From NCBI GenBank assembly GCA_017507125.1, contig JAFWBQ010000066.1, positions 1 through 43,282 of the forward strand: a stretch of 43,282 nt of DNA. The letters run 5' to 3'. The stretch's first letter is position 1. Every line of letters begins with the position of its first letter. Of the stretch, positions 23,562 to 32,413 are shown piece by piece. This DNA is from Lentisphaeria bacterium. Lineage in GTDB: Bacteria > Verrucomicrobiota > Lentisphaeria > Victivallales > Victivallaceae. A model generated the notes under the pieces. It saw only the letters and a list, made by a program, of their open reading frames with translations, did not search any database and was not told where the DNA came from. The translations under genes were made by a program, and so were the position numbers.

Positions 23562-26500
23562 TCAGAGTTTTTTCAACAGCAGATCAGCATCTTTTCCGAA
23601 ATAGAAAAGGTGAGTTGAATGCAAAGAGGCATTGAATTCAAAACGCTTGATGTTTCTGCCGATGATCTTTTTCCGGTATACATCCAGCACATCAGTTGCC
23701 GCAGGCAGATCAATGATTTTCTTTCCGGGGAACCTGGCGTGGAGCATCAAAAGATCGGAGTTGGCCTCAATGGGGTCAGAATTTTTACTGTAAATATGAA
23801 CGCCGGCTTTCCGGGCAAGAGCGGTCAGGAATTTGACTGTGAAAGCATCTGTACCGGAAAAGAATGAAAGAGCAGCTCCGGTTTGTTTGGATCCCAGACC
23901 GATAGTGCCGTCTTCGTATGTTCCCAACACAGTCACATCTTTTCCGGACTGCATGCTGAACATGGGGGAAATGCGCCTGTTGAAGCCGCCCATCCAGCTT
24001 TTATCCTTAAATTGAACTGCCGGAGTAAGAGGGGCAGGGGATTTGACAAAGTCGATGCCTGTCAGACGTTTCATGTTGGCAACAGAGTTGGTCATGTTGT
24101 AAGTAAATCCGGGCGCATATACCCATAACAACGTACATTTGCGCTTGCGGAGCTTTTCGACGGCCTTAAGAAACTCAGCATCATATTTATAGACATTTGC
24201 AAAGATGTAGAGTTTATAATCACCCGGATGATCTTTCAGATCTTCTGCAAGAATATAGTCCACCGGTGCTCCCAGCCGGGCGAGGGTGTTGTAGTTCTTC
24301 CCGAAGGTCGTGCCGCAGAGGACCGTTGCACCTTCTCTGGAACTTCTGACACTTCCGTCCGGCATAAAGGTTTGCTTTATCGTGGCAAGCGCCATCGGCT
24401 GTCTCCGGAACATAGGCATGGATTTAACACTCTCTTCGCTGATAACATAAGCGATTTCGGCATTCCGTCTGGCTTTGGCAACCGTATGTTCTCCCACCTT
24501 GCGGACGGCTGCGATTTCTTTGCCCATGGCGGGAAAGTCAAATGCCATACCTTTGTTGGGAGTAAGTGCATAATAGTAACAGGGCAGCATACGGCAGAGA
24601 GCAGTTCCCATATTGCGGCGCATAACGGCGATGGTGTGGGCTTCGGTGAATGTCTGATAATTTCCGCTGTAAGTGATGTAGGGACCTATGTGAGTACGGG
24701 TATCATCTTCAATAATGGGGATGATGTTGTTGTTCTGCATGGAACGGAAGGGCTTCATATCTGCCACAAAGTCACCGATCTGGCGGACAGAGTATGCCTG
24801 TGGAGACATGATGAAGTTCAGAGCTCCTGAGTTAAGAACTCTCCTTGTGGCGTAATGCGCACGCATTTGGGAATTGCCGGAACTGTGCAATGTCATGACA
24901 TAACCATAATAGGTTCCGAGAAGTTTGTCGGGACCGGCAAGACGGCGGGCATCCCGGAGCAGTTGGAGCATCATGTCCACAACGGCATTGGAGTAATAGT
25001 CGTGATAGGCGATGACTTTCAGATGTTTTTTCTGATCCCAGAGAAGCTCGCCGTTGTCAAGAACCTGACGTTCTGCAAGGGAGGGGACACTTGTATCTTT
25101 CAATTCCGGATAGTGTTTCGCGGCAAAGGCTTTGAATCCCGCTTTTGCCGGGGCTGAAAAGTCCAGAATACGGTTGGGGGCAGGATCCCATCCCAACCAT
25201 TCAATCGTATGGCCGCTGTTGATCCGGTAACCGATGATCCGGTTGGCATAGGGAGCGCGTTCAAGATAATTGATCGCCTGAGCCAGCGCCCACCGCATAC
25301 GTTCAAGAGCGATTTTTGAGGCAAAAGAGAAACATAAACGACCGTCTTTGTTGATCATTCCTTTATCATCGCGGCTCATTTCACCGGGGAACTTTCTGGC
25401 AAATTCATCCGGGGGATAGATGGAAAGATCCCAGATGAACCAGGCATCCTTTGCGTTGCGGCGGTAATTTTCTGCGGCATTATCAAAGGTGGAAGTGTCG
25501 ATTTTCCCCAGCTCTTTCCACCAGGTGCCGGAGTAGACGGTCACAACATTAACGGGACCGTCACTGTGCCGTGCCTGACGGTCGGGACGGTGGCTGTAAG
25601 CAACGCCGCCCCAGGTCATGTAAAAAGGTTTGCCGTTGAGCATGATTTGGGGCACTCCGTGTTGTTTGACGATACGGACTTGAGGCGCTGCCCGATAACC
25701 GGGGATGGATGAAACTTGCCTGACAGAGAACTCCAGTTCCGGAGTGCCGCCTGATTTGCAGAATATGGCGCCTGATTTAAGGGTGAGCAGCAGTTTTCGA
25801 GAAGTCATATACAGGGGCAGGGCATAAACAGTTTCGATTTTCCATGAATCGGCACTTGTTTTGACCACTTCTTTTTCTGTCAGAATGACAGTTTCTTTGT
25901 AAAGTTCCCCGTTGTCTGAAGTCAGCACGATATCTGCATGAAAGGGAAGCGCAGGACACTTCCCTTTGAAATCAAAGCGGAAACGTATTTTCTGACCGGC
26001 CACAATGGAGTTGTCAAAAAGTTTTTTGGCAATAAGGTGCTGAGCTTTTGAAAAATCTCTGTAATTCAAGCGGACGATCCAGGGCGGATGGGGCGCTCCC
26101 GGCTGTTCAATGACTTTTTGCCAGCCATGGCATTTGCCCTCAACCCTATCCCAATCGGGAGTTGACTTGACGGAGGTGACAAAATTTTTGTCTGTATTGA
26201 TCCTTTCAAAAGACCCGTCTTTATACTCTATATAAAGTTCACCGAAAACACCGCCTGCGGAACGGCTGTTTTTGTAGATGAAACCCAGCACATTTTTTCC
26301 GGCGCGCAGCTCTTTGCTGACCTCACCGAAAGAGGGAAGCCGCCAGTTCGTATTGGTTTCCACATTGACTCCATTGATGCTTGCAGTTGCCTGGTCATCA
26401 GCAGTAAACTGGAGCCATGCTCTGACAGGTTTTTCCCTGAGAGTGAATTCCCGGCGCAGATAATATGTCCCGGGAGCATCGGGGCTGCGGTCATCGGAGG

Positions 26501-27149
26501 GAGATTTTATCATTTTTCCCTGAAAATAAGGATCCAGGCGGTCGGGCATGACAAAGTCCCTGAATTCAGGAACGACAGCCTTCCAGAGACCTTCGTCCAG
26601 TTGGGGCGTTACTGTCAGAGGGCCAGAGAACGCGGCTTTTTTGCGGGAGGGGACAGCTGTCGGCTTATAGAACAATTTGATTTCTGAAATTTCAATCCTG
26701 CCGCCGGGGGCATTGGTGATATCCAGACGGAATTTTATTACAGTTTTGCCATTGAACCAGAGTTCGGGGACCCGCAGAGCTTTTTCTGAGAGAACGATCG
26801 TGTGCCATTGCCCATCGGCTTTGAGGGCAGGGATCCGCCACATCTGCTGTGCGATGCTGCTTTTCATGTCATGCTGAAAATAAAATTCCCCTCCGGAGCG
26901 GGGAGTCCCTGACGCCCGGTAGGTGATGCTGACGTGATTATACTTTTGAGGATCTATCTTGACGGCGGGACTGCTGATCTGGCAATCTTTTTTTATGTCA
27001 GAGAGCTTCAATATGCCATCAGAAAATTGAGTTTTCAGATTTCTCAAGGCCTTCCATTGAGAAAGTTTCTCTTTGCTCCATACGATTTCGCCGCAGTGGG
27101 AGACGGCAGCTGAAAAAATGAGAAAAGAAAGAATGAAGAGTTGCTTCAT
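23562..27149 (-). CDS. Large secreted glycoside hydrolase, GH42/GH-A-like
   Basis: A 1195-residue exported protein. The signal peptide MKQLFILSFLIFSAAVSHCG is followed by a carbohydrate-binding-like beta-sandwich (about 20-165), a second jelly-roll (about 195-345, with LQFTADDQATASINGV), a further beta region and a TIM-barrel-like catalytic part (about 500-800). Candidate catalytic acids are Glu in SGHTIEWLG and in IPIIEDDTRTH. A later segment (about 835-1020, GAPVDYILAEDL) resembles the GATase-like trimerisation domain of GH42 beta-galactosidases. The family is inferred, not proven. Its N-terminal domain is clearly paralogous to the separate protein at 27164. It is the last gene of the operon starting at 31308. 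Confidence 0.75.
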   Translation of the reverse strand: MKQLFILSFLIFSAAVSHCGEIVWSKEKLSQWKALRNLKTQFSDGILKLSDIKKDCQISSPAVKIDPQKYNHVSITYRASGTPRSGGEFYFQHDMKSSIAQQMWRIPALKADGQWHTIVLSEKALRVPELWFNGKTVIKFRLDITNAPGGRIEISEIKLFYKPTAVPSRKKAAFSGPLTVTPQLDEGLWKAVVPEFRDFVMPDRLDPYFQGKMIKSPSDDRSPDAPGTYYLRREFTLREKPVRAWLQFTADDQATASINGVNVETNTNWRLPSFGEVSKELRAGKNVLGFIYKNSRSAGGVFGELYIEYKDGSFERINTDKNFVTSVKSTPDWDRVEGKCHGWQKVIEQPGAPHPPWIVRLNYRDFSKAQHLIAKKLFDNSIVAGQKIRFRFDFKGKCPALPFHADIVLTSDNGELYKETVILTEKEVVKTSADSWKIETVYALPLYMTSRKLLLTLKSGAIFCKSGGTPELEFSVRQVSSIPGYRAAPQVRIVKQHGVPQIMLNGKPFYMTWGGVAYSHRPDRQARHSDGPVNVVTVYSGTWWKELGKIDTSTFDNAAENYRRNAKDAWFIWDLSIYPPDEFARKFPGEMSRDDKGMINKDGRLCFSFASKIALERMRWALAQAINYLERAPYANRIIGYRINSGHTIEWLGWDPAPNRILDFSAPAKAGFKAFAAKHYPELKDTSVPSLAERQVLDNGELLWDQKKHLKVIAYHDYYSNAVVDMMLQLLRDARRLAGPDKLLGTYYGYVMTLHSSGNSQMRAHYATRRVLNSGALNFIMSPQAYSVRQIGDFVADMKPFRSMQNNNIIPIIEDDTRTHIGPYITYSGNYQTFTEAHTIAVMRRNMGTALCRMLPCYYYALTPNKGMAFDFPAMGKEIAAVRKVGEHTVAKARRNAEIAYVISEESVKSMPMFRRQPMALATIKQTFMPDGSVRSSREGATVLCGTTFGKNYNTLARLGAPVDYILAEDLKDHPGDYKLYIFANVYKYDAEFLKAVEKLRKRKCTLLWVYAPGFTYNMTNSVANMKRLTGIDFVKSPAPLTPAVQFKDKSWMGGFNRRISPMFSMQSGKDVTVLGTYEDGTIGLGSKQTGAALSFFSGTDAFTVKFLTALARKAGVHIYSKNSDPIEANSDLLMLHARFPGKKIIDLPAATDVLDVYRKKIIGRNIKRFEFNASLHSTHLFYFGKDADLLLKKL

Positions 27150-27163
27150 GGAGTCTGTACTCC

Positions 27164-27655
27164 TTATTTTTTGAAAAATTTGATTTCTGAAATTTCCATG
27201 ATCCCGCCTGCTTTGTTGACAGGATCAAGCCGCAAACCATAAATTATGCCGCCTTCAAACCAGTTGTGTTTGTTGAAAAGAGCATTTGATTCAATGACAA
27301 CAGTGTGCCATTGCCAGTCAGAGTTGAGTTTGGGGATTTTCCAGTACTTTCTGGATGAAAAATTTTCCGGATCGTGGGCGAAATACATTTCTCCATAATC
27401 GTTTTTCACCCCTTTGGCACGGTAGGTGATGCTGAAACAGTTGACCTTGGCGGGATCAATGCGTACTGCCGGACCGGTGATCTGGGCATCGTCCGCCGTA
27501 AACTCAACTTTTAAGAGAGAGCCGCTGAAAGAAACTTTGACATTTTTCCGCTGCTGCCAGCTGGAAAGAGTTTTTCCTTTCCAGCAAAGTTCATCCGCAG
27601 CAAGAGGGAAGAGTACAGAAAGCAGCAGAAAGAGGAGAAGGAGCTTTTTTTTCAT
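27164..27655 (-). CDS. Secreted single-domain beta-sandwich protein, paralogue of hydrolase N-terminus
   Basis: A 163-residue protein with a signal peptide (MKKKLLLLFLLLSVLFPLAA) and one domain. It aligns along its whole length with residues ~20-165 of the next gene's product. Shared stretches include the W...LSSW/LSQW start, PAVRIDP/PAVKIDP, SITYRA, GEMYFAHD/GEFYFQHD, WQWHTVV/GQWHTIV and the end MEISEIKFF/IEISEIKLF. The fold looks like a carbohydrate-binding module (galactose-binding-like). It has no catalytic domain. Fourteen bases separate it from the hydrolase gene. A substrate-capture role is inferred. Confidence 0.82.
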   Translation of the reverse strand: MKKKLLLLFLLLSVLFPLAADELCWKGKTLSSWQQRKNVKVSFSGSLLKVEFTADDAQITGPAVRIDPAKVNCFSITYRAKGVKNDYGEMYFAHDPENFSSRKYWKIPKLNSDWQWHTVVIESNALFNKHNWFEGGIIYGLRLDPVNKAGGIMEISEIKFFKK

Positions 27656-27673
27656 AAAAAATATTCTTTGTGT

Positions 27674-28570
27674 TTATTTACATCTGAAATAGCGGTAACG
27701 GATGGAGCTGTCAGAACTTTCATCTCCCAGGTCCGCAAGCGGATGGAAAGGATTGGTGAAATTCATTGTGCTGACATGTCCGTCCATCCAGCAGAAATTG
27801 GCGGAACGGTTGCTGTTGTGGATCGTCGCAATGGTGTTTTCAGTGGATTTGAAATTGATTGTATGAGCACCGACGTGACGGCCGATATTTTTATTGGCTC
27901 TTTCAAAAGAGTCGCCAAAAAGAAATTTTTGGCTGGGGGTACGGTAATCGCCTGCTTTTTGACTGCGTCCGCTGTCCAGTGTACGGGGACAGATCCAGTT
28001 GTTGATGCCGTAACTGGGGTAAGCGTAGGGATAAGCGGGGTCTGAATAATTGGCGACTTCATCGGTATCGGCGATTTTCCAGAAGTTGTAAACTTTCTGG
28101 ATCCATGCAACACCTGTGGGAGCAAGACCTTTGCCGGTGGGACAGATGAACATGCTGCCGGGAATATATTTACCGTAAGCCATCGCTCTTCCCCAATAAA
28201 TTTTCTTGCCGTCTCCCCGGTCATAATCTTTCAACGGGAAAAAATCCTTGTTGTCATCCAGATAGGTCCGGCATCCGCTGCCCATCTGTTTCAGGTTTGA
28301 CATACAGTTGGCTGACCGTGCCTTTTCCCGTGCCTGCTGCAAGGCGGGCAGGAGCATGGCTGCCAGAATGGCGATAATGGCAATGACGACCAGCAGTTCA
28401 ATCAGCGTGAACGCTGATTGAGTGAAGATGTGAAGATGCGAAGAACTTTTTTTGCATTCGCAAAAAAAGCGTGAAGTGCGCCCTGTCGGGCGTAAGGATG
28501 TGCAATTTTTATAATTCTTTTTGAGGTAATACACCAGGAGTTCGATCAGCTTAAAATGTTTTTCTTTCAT
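27674..28570 (-). CDS. Prepilin-like protein with type II secretion/pilin N-terminus (composite start)
   Basis: A 298-residue pseudopilin-type protein. The prepilin signal and hydrophobic helix ([17 protein letters not shown], residues 52-68) are followed by the [15 protein letters not shown] region and a C-terminal domain ending CWMDGHV. This resembles the H-X9-DG family abundant in Lentisphaerota and Planctomycetota, though the His lies 11 residues before the DG. The expected start is behind AAAGGA, giving [13 protein letters not shown] first, then a 40-residue polar stretch, then the real FTLIELLV. The prepilin N-terminus therefore occurs twice. It sits inside a glycoside hydrolase operon, so a surface-display or export role is possible. 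Confidence 0.88.
   Translation of the reverse strand: MKEKHFKLIELLVYYLKKNYKNCTSLRPTGRTSRFFCECKKSSSHLHIFTQSAFTLIELLVVIAIIAILAAMLLPALQQAREKARSANCMSNLKQMGSGCRTYLDDNKDFFPLKDYDRGDGKKIYWGRAMAYGKYIPGSMFICPTGKGLAPTGVAWIQKVYNFWKIADTDEVANYSDPAYPYAYPSYGINNWICPRTLDSGRSQKAGDYRTPSQKFLFGDSFERANKNIGRHVGAHTINFKSTENTIATIHNSNRSANFCWMDGHVSTMNFTNPFHPLADLGDESSDSSIRYRYFRCK
28398..28421. repeat. Perfect 10-base inverted repeat within the prepilin gene
   Basis: TCAATCAGCG (28398-28407) and CGCTGATTGA (28412-28421) are exact inverse complements around a 4-base loop. They cover the codons for the prepilin cleavage site and the start of the hydrophobic helix. Confidence 0.8.
28446..28469. repeat. Second perfect 10-base inverted repeat within the prepilin gene
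   Basis: CTTTTTTTGC (28446-28455) and GCAAAAAAAG (28460-28469) flank a 4-base loop. A third hairpin, CGCCC/GGGCG with a 4-base loop, follows at 28479-28492. All lie in the extra segment between the two LIELLV copies. Confidence 0.8.
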
Positions 28571-28599
28571 AAATAAGTCCTTTCTTTAATAATGGAAAA

Positions 28600-31308
28600 T
28601 TATAAAATGATTCCGGCAGGGAGTCCCAGGGCGCGATCCCGGTTCCCTGAGTTGTTGCATATTTCAATTTCGATCAGATGGGTACCTTTTTCAAGTTCTA
28701 CTTCCCAGAGGTAGGGGGGCGCAATACGGATCCCGTGATCTTTCCCGTTGATCAGCAGGCGGCCGGAGTCGTATATCCGGTTGAATTTTACAATGTATTT
28801 CCCCTGTTGAGAAACTGTTGCCGTTGCCTTGCAGACTGCCGCTCCGGAGTAAGTACTGTACCCGAATTCGCGGAAATCCGCCCTGGTCTGGAAGGGGTGA
28901 ACTTCTGATACTCCCGTGAGAATAGGGTAACTTTCAGCTCCCGGTTGAAGCGAGGCAGAAAAGAGGCCCCGCAAATACGGAGGATTTTCAAAGCAGGGGG
29001 AACCTGTGAAGGAAATGGTGTTGGGGATGGGGGAACGGCCTGTTTGCAGAAGTGAAGTTATGTCACATGCCAGATCCCGGCAATCCCGGAACTCCGTTTT
29101 TTCAAACTTGTCAAGGGGAACGCCATTGACTGAAAAGCTCCCTTTGGCAAGCATGTTTTCTTCCACTGTAAGAAATACTTTGAATCCTGATGAAACAAGA
29201 AATTGTGTATTGAACGCTATCGCTTCAGCAAAAGGAAGATTACCGTATTCTGCTCTGCTGAAAAGCTCCGTCATACCGCCGCGATAACTCCAAAAGGTAA
29301 GAGGAACTGAGTTGAGAGAGGAAAATTGCAGACTCCAGTTTTCAGTTTTCAGTTCCGGCAGAGCCGGCGGGGGAGGGAGTTCACTTGCCAGCTTGGATTC
29401 TCCGGGAGCAAGAATAAGTTCTGTGCCCTCAAAAGTGCCTCTGAATTCAAGTGCTGCCCGGTTGAAAATAAAAGTGTCAATGCTGCCGTCTTCTTTTTTG
29501 AACTGACGGATAAGTATGGCTTCGCTGCCTTCACCTTCAAGAGAGGGAGCCTGAAAAAGCGCAATGGGGTCTTCTGTCAGATATTTTTTGGCAAATTCCC
29601 ATTCGGGAGCTCCCGGAAGATCAACGATCCGGGGAACGCCGCCTGTGACAGCAAGTTTACCGCCTTCTTCAACATAACGCTCCAGAAATTGGGCGGTTGA
29701 GCGGACAATGAATTTATTGCAGGCAACAAGAAAATTCGGTCGTGAAGAAACATATTCCCTGACATTCTGCTCTGCAAGGGTCACACTGTCGATGGGTTCA
29801 AAATCCCGCTGATGAGAGAGCAGGTCTTCTGCAATTTTATGCAATGCTGTGTCAGGGATCTCATCCTCAGGCGCGCGGCATTTCAAGGAGACGTCGGGAT
29901 AAAGGAACCCGAGAGTACATACATGAGGAGCCGAAAGTGTCTTGCACCGCTCTTTCAGATAGCTGATAAATTCCTTTATATGCCGCCACTGGCTGTGCTG
30001 ATAAAAGAGTGACGGCGGCGTTTCATCAAAACTTTCGCCCTCAATGGTGTAATCAAGACCGTGGATGTTATAATAAGTGATCCCCATGGCAAGGTGATAG
30101 TCTGCCATGAATTTCAGATCCCGCAAACTGACGCTGTCACCTCCAACCGCGAAAGCATCTGCTCCGGCAGGCTTACCGGCAAAGCGGGCGGCGGAGGCAA
30201 CAGTTTTAAGTCCCAGGTGGTGTGCCATGCTGCCCATTTTTCCGATACCGCCTCCCAGAGGATCACCGCAGGGAATGTCAAGATACTGCAGGCAGCGCAG
30301 TTCATCCGGCCAGCGGGTGTTGGCAAAAGAAAGATATTCCGAACGGCACAGGTGGCCGGCACTCAGGATCTGGTTGTTATTGAGATATTTTTTCAGATAT
30401 CCAAGATAGTTTTCACAGAGCAGACGGTGCAATGTCGTGCGGTAATCGTTGCGGATCTTCGGACTTTCTGAGTTGATATTCAAATACAAGTGTGCAAGAA
30501 GAGGCAACAGGTCATAGCCGTGATCGTTTTGGAACTCCTCCGGGAAGCGGCGCGTCCAGGGGAAATCACCTTCAGGAGCCGGTTCATCAAGAAAAGATGA
30601 CACGCACTCTTCTTTCATCACTTCTGTTCCGAAAACATGTTTGTACTCTTCATGGGTGTATTCGACAAGTTTGTCAACAGTTTCCTTGTTGAGAAGATCC
30701 GTATTGTGCCGTACTGCATCCCTGAGAATTTCAATAACGACGACCCGGCAGTCACTTTCCGGAGTGTACTCGATTGCCATACGCGTCGTATTCATGGCCC
30801 GGCGGCGGTGAGGAAAAGGCAACTGTCCGTAAGGAGAATATGCCGTGGTGTTGATGAAGGCCGGTTGCCATTTTTCACGCAGAGAGCCGCAGTGCTCTGT
30901 GACCTCTTTGATATCTCCGGCAGAAGTTATGGCGAATGCCTTGAGCAATGCTCCCTTTTCTGAACAGAATTCTCTGAGTTTTTTTCCTTTTTCTGCTTCA
31001 AAGACCAGAAAGTTCAGCCGCTGTGCGGCCAGTTCCGGAAAGTTATTGACGATGCGGTTTCCCGCAGTTCCTGAGGGGAAATTATCTTCATCCCAGATCG
31101 AAAATTTGACATCCCGTTGTTTTAATACCTCAATGACGACGGCGAGAGCTTCAAAGTATTGTTTGGAAAGATAAGGGGTCTTCAAGCCGGCGCGGGCATG
31201 AAGATAGATCTCTTCAAAGCCGGCTTCGCAAAGCATTGCAGCTTGTTTTTCAAGCTCATCTGCACGAAGGTCTGTATTGAGAAAATATTGTGCAGCAATA
31301 TGTTTCAT
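28600..31308 (-). CDS. GH106-like glycoside hydrolase, cytoplasmic
   Basis: A 902-residue protein (from ATG 31308) with an N-terminal TIM-barrel region. The WDEDNFPSGTAGN segment (about 72-84) resembles the W-P-SG-A-G motif of GH106 alpha-L-rhamnosidase-type proteins. SSFLDEPAPEGDFPW and MGITYYNIHGLDY are further barrel strands. A C-terminal galactose-binding-like domain (about 830-890, GRLLINGKDHG) follows. It lacks a signal peptide. AGGAG is 2 bases from the first ATG (31314) but 8 from the second, so I use the second. It heads the operon with the prepilin and the two secreted beta-sandwich proteins, opposite an AraC-type regulator. Confidence 0.72.
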   Translation of the reverse strand: MKHIAAQYFLNTDLRADELEKQAAMLCEAGFEEIYLHARAGLKTPYLSKQYFEALAVVIEVLKQRDVKFSIWDEDNFPSGTAGNRIVNNFPELAAQRLNFLVFEAEKGKKLREFCSEKGALLKAFAITSAGDIKEVTEHCGSLREKWQPAFINTTAYSPYGQLPFPHRRRAMNTTRMAIEYTPESDCRVVVIEILRDAVRHNTDLLNKETVDKLVEYTHEEYKHVFGTEVMKEECVSSFLDEPAPEGDFPWTRRFPEEFQNDHGYDLLPLLAHLYLNINSESPKIRNDYRTTLHRLLCENYLGYLKKYLNNNQILSAGHLCRSEYLSFANTRWPDELRCLQYLDIPCGDPLGGGIGKMGSMAHHLGLKTVASAARFAGKPAGADAFAVGGDSVSLRDLKFMADYHLAMGITYYNIHGLDYTIEGESFDETPPSLFYQHSQWRHIKEFISYLKERCKTLSAPHVCTLGFLYPDVSLKCRAPEDEIPDTALHKIAEDLLSHQRDFEPIDSVTLAEQNVREYVSSRPNFLVACNKFIVRSTAQFLERYVEEGGKLAVTGGVPRIVDLPGAPEWEFAKKYLTEDPIALFQAPSLEGEGSEAILIRQFKKEDGSIDTFIFNRAALEFRGTFEGTELILAPGESKLASELPPPPALPELKTENWSLQFSSLNSVPLTFWSYRGGMTELFSRAEYGNLPFAEAIAFNTQFLVSSGFKVFLTVEENMLAKGSFSVNGVPLDKFEKTEFRDCRDLACDITSLLQTGRSPIPNTISFTGSPCFENPPYLRGLFSASLQPGAESYPILTGVSEVHPFQTRADFREFGYSTYSGAAVCKATATVSQQGKYIVKFNRIYDSGRLLINGKDHGIRIAPPYLWEVELEKGTHLIEIEICNNSGNRDRALGLPAGIIL

Positions 31309-31350
31309 AAGCATTCTCCTGATACTTTATGTATGTATTTTAACGGGATT

Positions 31351-31379
31351 AATATAGTCTGTTGCAAATTTCTTTGCAA
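31351..31379 (-). promoter_or_regulatory. Promoter of the glycan operon (31308 to 23562)
   Basis: On the minus strand, TTGCAA (31374-31379), 17 bases and TATATT (31351-31356). TTGCAA also occurs at 31362-31367, 12 bases away, between the hexamers. Confidence 0.7.
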
Positions 31380-31422
31380 TGACTTAAATTTTAATATTGT
31401 GACTTATTTTATCAAATGGAGG

Positions 31423-31451
31423 TTGCATTTTTGCTCTTGAAGGAGTATATT
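31423..31451 (+). promoter_or_regulatory. Promoter of the AraC-type regulator
   Basis: TTGCAT (31423-31428), 17 bases and TATATT (31446-31451), 35 bases before the start codon and divergent from the glycan operon promoter. Confidence 0.7.
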
Positions 31452-31486
31452 AACCTGTCGGTCCAAGATGTACGGGGGATGGGAAA

Positions 31487-32362
31487 ATGAGAGTCGATCT
31501 GAATTATTTTAAGACGGATGCACATATATTCCGCAATGATCCGGGATTTTATTTGAGCGCCTCTGTAATGGAGCCTCAAAATGTCACTGTGCCTCACAGC
31601 CACGAATTTACCGAATGTATTTTTATTACAGGGGGGGAGGGGAAACATCAGTGCGGCAGACAGCCGGAGCGTTCTATCAAGCGGGGAGATATCCTCGTTA
31701 TTCCTCCCGGAGGGATCCACTGTTACACTTGCGTCAGTGACGATTTGTTCCTTATAAATCTGCTTTTTGATACGACACAGCTTCCTCCGGTGCTTCTTGA
31801 ACTCTATACACATCCCGGATACAAAAAGCTTTTTCTGAAAGATCTTTCCCATTATGAAAATGAGGATTTTCCCTTTTTTCATCCGGAGGAGGAGGTGTTT
31901 GATGAATTGGAGTGCTTCGCCCGTCAGTTGGTACGTTTCAGCCTGGCCCCCGGTAAACACTGCCGCAAATTGGGAATGTTCATGGTGCTGCTGAGTCTGC
32001 TCTCTGAGGCATGGGAAATGGACACTTACCCTCCGGTGCAGACGGTACTGGATATTCCCAAACTGACTGCTTTTCTGCAAAATAATTTCCAGAGGCAGAT
32101 CTATCTGGAGGAGCTTTCACATCTTGCCGCCATGTCAAGTGCCACTTTGATGCGCCATTTCCGTGCCTCCCTCGGGATGACTCCCATGGCGTATTTGCGC
32201 TCTCTGCGGCTTAAGCATGCGGCGGAACTGCTTTTGAATTCAACTCTTTCCATCAAAGAGGTCAGCGATAACTCCGGATTTTTGACGGAAGCCTACTTTT
32301 TCCGAACCTTCAAACAGCACTACGGAGTCACTCCGTCTGAATTTCGCAGCCGGCAGCAATGA
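31487..32362 (+). CDS. AraC-family transcriptional regulator
   Basis: A 291-residue DNA-binding protein with an N-terminal cupin effector domain (about 20-110, with PHSHEFTECIFITGGEG and GDILVIPPGGIHCY). The C-terminal AraC/XylS domain carries two helix-turn-helix motifs: IYLEELSHLAAMSSATLMRH (about 205-224) and SIKEVSDNSGFLTEAYFFR, ending HYGVTPSEFR. It resembles RhaS/RhaR-type regulators, consistent with the neighbouring rhamnosidase-like genes. Being divergent from the glycan operon, it probably activates that operon when its sugar is present. GGGGGA about 8 bases upstream supports the start. Confidence 0.93.
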   Translation: MRVDLNYFKTDAHIFRNDPGFYLSASVMEPQNVTVPHSHEFTECIFITGGEGKHQCGRQPERSIKRGDILVIPPGGIHCYTCVSDDLFLINLLFDTTQLPPVLLELYTHPGYKKLFLKDLSHYENEDFPFFHPEEEVFDELECFARQLVRFSLAPGKHCRKLGMFMVLLSLLSEAWEMDTYPPVQTVLDIPKLTAFLQNNFQRQIYLEELSHLAAMSSATLMRHFRASLGMTPMAYLRSLRLKHAAELLLNSTLSIKEVSDNSGFLTEAYFFRTFKQHYGVTPSEFRSRQQ

Positions 32363-32367
32363 GTTGC

Positions 32368-32413
32368 GGCAGAGTGCAGACAAAAGGAAAAGGAACTGCC
32401 TTTTTTATTTTTT
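32368..32413 (+). terminator. Possible terminator after the AraC gene
   Basis: GGCAG (32368-32372) can pair with CTGCC (32396-32400) ahead of a long T-rich tract. The stem is short and its loop is large, so this is only moderately convincing. Confidence 0.4.
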
